Of a stretch of 64,000 nucleotides of DNA, positions 59,432 to 64,000 are shown piece after piece. The stretch comes from Niabella beijingensis. GTDB taxonomy: Bacteria; Bacteroidota; Bacteroidia; Chitinophagales; Chitinophagaceae. The stretch is from positions 682,001 to 746,000 of the forward strand of contig NZ_JAIQDI010000002.1 in the NCBI RefSeq assembly GCF_020034665.1, given 5' to 3'. The notes beneath the pieces are model-generated. The model made no database searches. It saw only the letters and a program-made list of their open reading frames with translations, and had not been told where the DNA came from. Made by a program: the position numbers and the translations under genes. The first letter of the stretch is position 1. Each line of letters starts with the position of its first letter.

Positions 59432-61000
59432 ATGCGCTATAGAAAGTATTTATTGATCATTGCAGTAGTTGCAGGTCTGATTACCGGCACAGGTTGTAAA
59501 AAATTTCTCAATGTAAACCCCGTAGATTCCATGTCCGGAAATAATTTCTGGAAAAGCAGGGATGATGTGGAAAAATTTATTACAGGTTCTTACATATTGC
59601 TGAGGAATTATACCTGCATGGATGGCTATTCCCTGCTGGCCCTTGCAGACTATCGTTGCAGTGCATGGATCCCGTCCTCGCTGGGAACGGCAAGGACCTA
59701 TATCTCCAACCTGAATAATAACCGCATTAAAAACCTCCTGACTGAAACGGCCGGCTGGGCGGGGGATTATGGTAATTTCGACCAGAGCATCAATCAGTTT
59801 GGATTTAAGAATATGTCGGACTGGGGCTATATGTACCGGATCATCACCAGTACCAATACCATACTGGCGAACATTGACAGCAAGGATATAACGGATATTA
59901 CTGAAGAAGAGCGGAAACGCTACAAGGCCGAAGCCATCTTTATAAGAAGCCTGACTTACTTTTTGATGGTCCGTCATTGGGGCGATGTGCCGTATATTAC
60001 GGATCCTTCTGATGAAACACCGCATGAGCGGATGAACCAGATCGAAGTGTTTAAAAATTGCATTGCCCTGTTGAAGGAGACCAAGAACGATCTGCCCTGG
60101 ACATATGCGGATCCTACCATGCGTGGTGTAAGAGCGATGAGGGGCGGGGCACTGGCGCTGATGATGGAAATGAACATGTGGATGGCCGGTTTCGATGAGG
60201 CCAATGAAAAAGCCTATTTCCAGGAAACGGTGAACCTGGGGGATGAATTGATCGGTCAGAACGGCGGTGCCTATGAATTGCTGCCACTGGATAATTATAA
60301 AGAGATTTTCAAGGGAACATCCAAAGAAAGTCTTTTTGAAATAGGGCAGGACTATAACTATGGAGAAACCTTCGGCCTGATGGCGACCATTGCCGATATC
60401 GTATTGCGGACGCCATACAAGAAGAATGTGACCTCCACCTATCTGTACTACTCAACGCCTTACCTGCAGCAATTATACGCTTCCGAAAATAACGGACAAA
60501 ATGATAAACGCATTGATCTTTGGTTTGAGCAACCGACGATGTACAATGCCACCGGCCAGTTTGTATTTAAAAAATTCCTGAACACCTTCGCTACGCAGCA
60601 GGAAACGGAGAACCCCAATGATGCAAAGATCCTTTTCCGTTATGTGGATGCCTATCTGCTCAGAGCTGAGGCATTGGAACGCCTGGGACGTTACGCAGAA
60701 GCGGTAGCTGATGTAAACGTGATCCGGACAAGAGCAGGTGCTGAATTGTTTACCGGAATGGAGACCAACCAGTTTGGTCAGCTGCTGAGTGATGCGATCT
60801 GGTGGGAGCGCGAGCGGGAATTAATGGGAGAAAGCTCCACCTTCTATGATCTGGTACGCACCAAACGGATCCTGAGCGGGCAATACACGCCGTTCCCGAT
60901 TACTTATGAGGAGTTTTTGAGCGGAGCCTGGACCTATCCGATTCATCAGAATGTAATGTTAAGCAACCCCAAAGTAAAACCGAATTTATTCTGGATGTAA
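59432..61000 (+). CDS. RagB/SusD-type surface lipoprotein (second of the operon)
   Basis: 522 aa from ATG 59432. Lipobox ITGTGCKKFLNVNP, the classic SusD beginning. Diagnostic parts are NFWKSRDDVEKFITGSYILLRNY, AEAIFIRSLTYFLMVRHWGDVPYITDP, LFRYVDAYLLRAEALERLGRYAEAVADVNVIRTRAGA and DAIWWERERELMGESSTFYDLVRTKRIL. It is the binding partner of the preceding SusC. The fasciclin gene follows 10 bases downstream. Confidence 0.93.
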   Translation: MRYRKYLLIIAVVAGLITGTGCKKFLNVNPVDSMSGNNFWKSRDDVEKFITGSYILLRNYTCMDGYSLLALADYRCSAWIPSSLGTARTYISNLNNNRIKNLLTETAGWAGDYGNFDQSINQFGFKNMSDWGYMYRIITSTNTILANIDSKDITDITEEERKRYKAEAIFIRSLTYFLMVRHWGDVPYITDPSDETPHERMNQIEVFKNCIALLKETKNDLPWTYADPTMRGVRAMRGGALALMMEMNMWMAGFDEANEKAYFQETVNLGDELIGQNGGAYELLPLDNYKEIFKGTSKESLFEIGQDYNYGETFGLMATIADIVLRTPYKKNVTSTYLYYSTPYLQQLYASENNGQNDKRIDLWFEQPTMYNATGQFVFKKFLNTFATQQETENPNDAKILFRYVDAYLLRAEALERLGRYAEAVADVNVIRTRAGAELFTGMETNQFGQLLSDAIWWERERELMGESSTFYDLVRTKRILSGQYTPFPITYEEFLSGAWTYPIHQNVMLSNPKVKPNLFWM

Positions 61001-61010
61001 ATTAAAGACT

Positions 61011-61718
61011 ATGAAAAGAAAATTAAACTATACATTGATCAGCGCTTTTCTGCTGCTGCTGCTAATGGCCACAGCCTGTCAGAAAAAATATTACTATGAC
61101 TCTGGTTTAAGCAAATCCGAGTTCAATGGCACTGTGATGGAGTACCTGGAATCCAACCCGGTAATATTTGATACGCTGGTGCAGGTCATAAAACTGGCAG
61201 GGATGGAATCCTATTTCAGGGACAGCAGTCTTACTTTTTTCGCTCCCGCGGATTCAAGTATCCATCTTACCATTGATTATTTTAATGCCAATCTGAAAGG
61301 ATTTGGACAGGATACGATAGAAGTCCTCTCCGATGTAAAAAAGGAAGTCTGGGGTGCGCTATTGAAAAGCTATATGTTCAAAAGCATAAAGGGACTGGAA
61401 GATTACCCGCAACTGGACTTAGATAACAAACAGGCTTTTCCCGGTGAGTTTTCGCGTTCCATGGGAGGACGGGTAATGAATATCGGCGCTGTTTTTACAG
61501 ATGCAAGGGGGATCAAGTACCAGGGGCTGCGTTATCTGAATATATCTTACGTGCCGAATGAAGCGGCGCCCTATAATTCCTGGATACTGGGCCGGGTGGC
61601 CACCTGTAATATAAAACCCAGGAACGGAATGGTTCATGTGCTCCAATATGCGTCTCATTATTTTGGCTTTGATCCGGGAGATGCATGGCAGCTTGCAAGA
61701 TATTATGGCTTTAACTAA
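61011..61718 (+). CDS. Fasciclin-domain lipoprotein (short paralogue)
   Basis: 235 aa. Lipobox LMATACQKKY. The mature protein is a single FAS1-like domain paralogous to the N-terminal half of the 53980-55158 product: FNGTVMEYLESNPVIFDTLV near the start, TFFAPADSSIHLT as first FAS1 box and NGMVHVLQYASHYFGF as second. It lacks the discoidin-like extension. FAS1 domains mediate adhesion or ligand binding. Occupying the same slot after susC-susD as its paralogue, it marks a repeated module. Confidence 0.82.
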   Translation: MKRKLNYTLISAFLLLLLMATACQKKYYYDSGLSKSEFNGTVMEYLESNPVIFDTLVQVIKLAGMESYFRDSSLTFFAPADSSIHLTIDYFNANLKGFGQDTIEVLSDVKKEVWGALLKSYMFKSIKGLEDYPQLDLDNKQAFPGEFSRSMGGRVMNIGAVFTDARGIKYQGLRYLNISYVPNEAAPYNSWILGRVATCNIKPRNGMVHVLQYASHYFGFDPGDAWQLARYYGFN

Positions 61719-61738
61719 ATCTAATTGAGAATAAGGAC

Positions 61739-63499
61739 ATGAATTTAAAGACAAATAAAACAGGTCTGATATGTAGCCTGGTATCAGTGATGCTGCTTTG
61801 CGCGTATTGTACCCGGAAAAATGATCAGAGTTTCTCCGGCGCCTATAAACCGGCGGTAAAGACATTTGTGAAATTCTCCGGAAGTATTCCGGTTCCGTCT
61901 TCAGGAACAGCTGGTACTTTAGTGACCTTCAAGATCGCGGGGGTCGATTCACTTTTGTTGCTCCAGCCGGGGGATGTCCAGTTTTTATTGAATGGGATAG
62001 AGGCAAAGATCGAGAAGATGTCGCCGTCCGACAGTACGATCACCATTGTTGTTCCGGACAACGCATCCTCGGGAGCCGCCGCCATCGTTGTAAAGGACCG
62101 GATGTTCTATGGCCCGCAATTTAAAGTCAGGGGTGATGTCTGGATCGATTCCACCTTTAATAATTTGGGCACTGATCAGCAGGGCAAACCTATTATGGGT
62201 TCCGGAACCAACGCCAACAGTACGATAAACCGGGTTTATCTGGAATCCATTGGTGCTGCAGAAAGCATCTATATAATGGGGTCGTTCACCAGTTTCAATG
62301 GTGAAACCGGCTATACGTCTATCTCGGGGGGCGCAAATATTACTTCCAGCAGAAGCTTTCTGCTGAAACTGGATCCCAGGACCGGTACCATTAAAAATGA
62401 TTTTGCAAAAGGGGCGGGTACCGACGGAAGTGTTATGGGCCTGCTGCCGTTGACGCGATTTCCGGGATACCTGGTATACGGAGGATTCAGTCTGTATAAT
62501 AACCGGGACGGCGTAAATAATATGACAAGGATGTATCCCAATGGCGGGATGGACTCTGTCATTCAAAATGTCTATAATCCCAACCCGCTGGAAACACAGT
62601 ATAATGTGGATACATTGCCTGCTTTTATCGGAGGAACGGATATTGGGGTTATAAAGGCATTCCTGGATAAAGACCAGCGAATTATCAGTATCGGTAATTT
62701 CAAGTACCACCGGAAAAATTTATATGATCTGTCTACCTATTTCAATGTGACCCGTCAAAATACCTATGTACCGAATATTGTTGCAACGGATCAGGATGGT
62801 AATCTGGATACCACTTTTAACTATGATATCACCAGAGGACAGTTGTATACGGGCGCTAATAATATCGTTACCGATGCGGTGCAGATAAGAGATGGAAATG
62901 GTCCCAGCGGCAAGATCATTGTTGTAGGAGGCTTTACAGCATTCAACAATGTACCGGTGCAGCGCATTTTTATGCTGGATCGCAATGGCCAGCCCGATCC
63001 CGGTTTCAAGGCCCAGGCTAATGGCGCGATCAACAGGATTACCTATAATGCCACAACAAGAAAGCTGTTGGTGGTGGGTATCTTCACACAATTTAACGGG
63101 CAGTCGACCCCGAATGGGTTGGTTATGCTCAATGAAGATGGCACCACTTATAATTCCTTTACAATGGGCGAATTATTGCCCAACTCCGCCTCAGCCGGTA
63201 ACCTGGTAACCTATGCGGGGCAGTTAAACGACGGAAGGGTCGTGATCGGCGGAAACTTTGCCAAATATAAAAACCCCGGGGGAAGCGCTTTTATCACCCG
63301 GCAGAACTTTATGATCCTGAATGCCGATGGAACAATGGCGGAGAATATGAATAACACGGGCGCGTTGAACGGGACAATTACTGATATGCTTGAAACCAAA
63401 TCCGGAACGAAAAAAGCGTTGCTTCTGGTGGGACGTTTTAGTTTGTTTGATAATGAAACAGTGGGGAATATTATCCGGATCGGAATAGAGCCAAAATAA
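61739..63499 (+). CDS. DUF5008-like surface lipoprotein with IPT/TIG-like domain and delta-60 repeat propeller
   Basis: 586 aa. The lipid-modified Cys is probably in LLCAYCTRKN, an imperfect lipobox. Residues about 45-125 form an IPT/TIG-like sandwich (SGTAGTLVTFKIAGVDSLL; STITIVVPDNASSGAAAIVV), resembling DUF5008 from memory. From about 130 onward delta-60-type propeller repeats occur: DGNLDTTFNYD, RNGQPDPGFKAQANG, KIIVVGGFTAFNNV, LLVVGIFTQFNGQ, RVVIGGNFAKYKN. No catalytic residues are apparent; a surface ligand-binding role is likely. It lies between the fasciclin gene and the M60 peptidase gene with 20 and 12 base gaps. Confidence 0.78.
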   Translation: MNLKTNKTGLICSLVSVMLLCAYCTRKNDQSFSGAYKPAVKTFVKFSGSIPVPSSGTAGTLVTFKIAGVDSLLLLQPGDVQFLLNGIEAKIEKMSPSDSTITIVVPDNASSGAAAIVVKDRMFYGPQFKVRGDVWIDSTFNNLGTDQQGKPIMGSGTNANSTINRVYLESIGAAESIYIMGSFTSFNGETGYTSISGGANITSSRSFLLKLDPRTGTIKNDFAKGAGTDGSVMGLLPLTRFPGYLVYGGFSLYNNRDGVNNMTRMYPNGGMDSVIQNVYNPNPLETQYNVDTLPAFIGGTDIGVIKAFLDKDQRIISIGNFKYHRKNLYDLSTYFNVTRQNTYVPNIVATDQDGNLDTTFNYDITRGQLYTGANNIVTDAVQIRDGNGPSGKIIVVGGFTAFNNVPVQRIFMLDRNGQPDPGFKAQANGAINRITYNATTRKLLVVGIFTQFNGQSTPNGLVMLNEDGTTYNSFTMGELLPNSASAGNLVTYAGQLNDGRVVIGGNFAKYKNPGGSAFITRQNFMILNADGTMAENMNNTGALNGTITDMLETKSGTKKALLLVGRFSLFDNETVGNIIRIGIEPK

Positions 63500-63511
63500 A
63501 AACCAGCAATT

Positions 63512-64000
63512 ATGAAAAAAGGATATAAATATTTGTCACTTTTTGCGGTACTGATTTTAACGGGGTTGGCCGCCTGTAACAAATACGGGTACAATTTTGC
63601 CGATGGCTATGAGGGCGGACAGGAAAAAGCCAATATGCCGGGAGGGCAATCGGACTCAATGGGCATAAATCTTTCAAAGATCTATGCTGCCCGTAATTTT
63701 CCCGGACTCGTTGGAGACGCAGAGCCGCGCTTGAACAATGTAAATGTGACCGTCGACTTTTCGGAACGGTATGTACCGGCTTCAGATATCCGGATCAGTT
63801 CTGCTCCGCAACCCTGGTATAGTACCGGGTTGTATGCTCCCACCGGCGAGCCTGTTACGATTGAAGTTCCCCAGGGCGTGAATGGAATTGTAGCGGTAAT
63901 CGGCGGTTGGACCGACAACCTGGACGGAGTACCGGCAACCAAAAGAGATCCCGTTATTTTTAACCAGCTGGCGCTGCAGCCGGGAAAGAATGTGATCCGG
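63512..64000 (+). CDS. M60 (enhancin-like) metallopeptidase lipoprotein, N-terminal part only
   Basis: 163 codons from ATG 63512 to the window edge, still open. Lipobox GLAACNKYG. After a Gly-rich linker the sequence WYSTGLYAPTGEPVTIEVP, GVNGIVAVIGGWTDNLDG, KRDPVIFNQLALQPGKNVI is characteristic of the beta-sandwich at the beginning of Peptidase_M60 domains. The catalytic HExxH motif would lie beyond base 64000 and is not seen. M60 enzymes of gut and soil bacteria cut O-glycosylated proteins such as mucins, so this gene gives the best hint at the ligand of the operon. Confidence 0.75.
   Translation, partial: MKKGYKYLSLFAVLILTGLAACNKYGYNFADGYEGGQEKANMPGGQSDSMGINLSKIYAARNFPGLVGDAEPRLNNVNVTVDFSERYVPASDIRISSAPQPWYSTGLYAPTGEPVTIEVPQGVNGIVAVIGGWTDNLDGVPATKRDPVIFNQLALQPGKNVIR

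Noticed and set aside
61985..62710. 241-codon minus-strand frame opposite the DUF5008-like gene
   Set aside because: Antisense to IPT and delta-60 repeats, no signal peptide or motif. Shadow frame.

Overview
The window looks like a chromosome segment from a Bacteroidota bacterium, most likely a Chitinophagaceae relative. This is inferred from several signs: three SusC/SusD pairs, a two-component system of the HTCS type, the gene order miaB / sigma-54 activator / lptE / TPR protein / secG, recurring TAnnTTTG -7 boxes in place of TATAAT, and weak or absent Shine-Dalgarno sequences. No CRISPR array, rRNA, complete insertion sequence or prophage was seen.

Layout. 1-5.9 kb (minus strand) is a type VI secretion cargo cluster: VgrG spike, a DUF4280 (PAAR-like) protein with a large C-terminal region, a four-helix membrane protein, an N-acetylmuramoyl-L-alanine amidase-like effector and a secreted protein cut by the window edge (candidate immunity protein). 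6.1-31.2 kb is mostly housekeeping: prolyl oligopeptidase, a YeiH-type transporter, the secG/TPR/lptE/sigma-54 activator/miaB cluster, a PLP desulfhydrase-like enzyme, a sugar nucleotidyltransferase, tRNA-Gly(CCC), pyrB, coaD, a 3-keto-disaccharide hydrolase-like protein, two acylphosphatase-fold proteins (one apparently dead), free-Met sulfoxide reductase, gamma-glutamyltransferase, a PIG-L deacetylase with two tiny membrane proteins and a sodium:solute symporter, a P-loop NTPase, D-Ala-D-Ala dipeptidase and a BaiN-like flavoprotein.

31.1-48.7 kb is a polysaccharide utilization locus. Its hybrid sensor/regulator is interrupted by one in-frame TAA codon. Divergent from it are susC, susD, a clan GH-A hydrolase, three GH43-type proteins (one fused to an Asp-box propeller), a GH127/GH146-type beta-L-arabinofuranosidase and an aldose 1-epimerase. 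The enzyme set points to an arabinose-containing plant polysaccharide.

49.3 kb to the right edge is a second, tightly packed plus-strand operon. It starts with a near-ideal Bacteroidota promoter and a leader of about 310 nt. It holds two successive modules, each susC-susD-fasciclin lipoprotein-accessory lipoprotein, and ends in the start of an M60/enhancin-type metallopeptidase. It contains no recognisable glycoside hydrolase, so it more likely handles a glycoprotein or other proteinaceous ligand than a plain polysaccharide. This duplicated module with paired FAS1 lipoproteins is the best candidate for a poorly described system here. The stop-split HTCS is the sharpest single-base observation.
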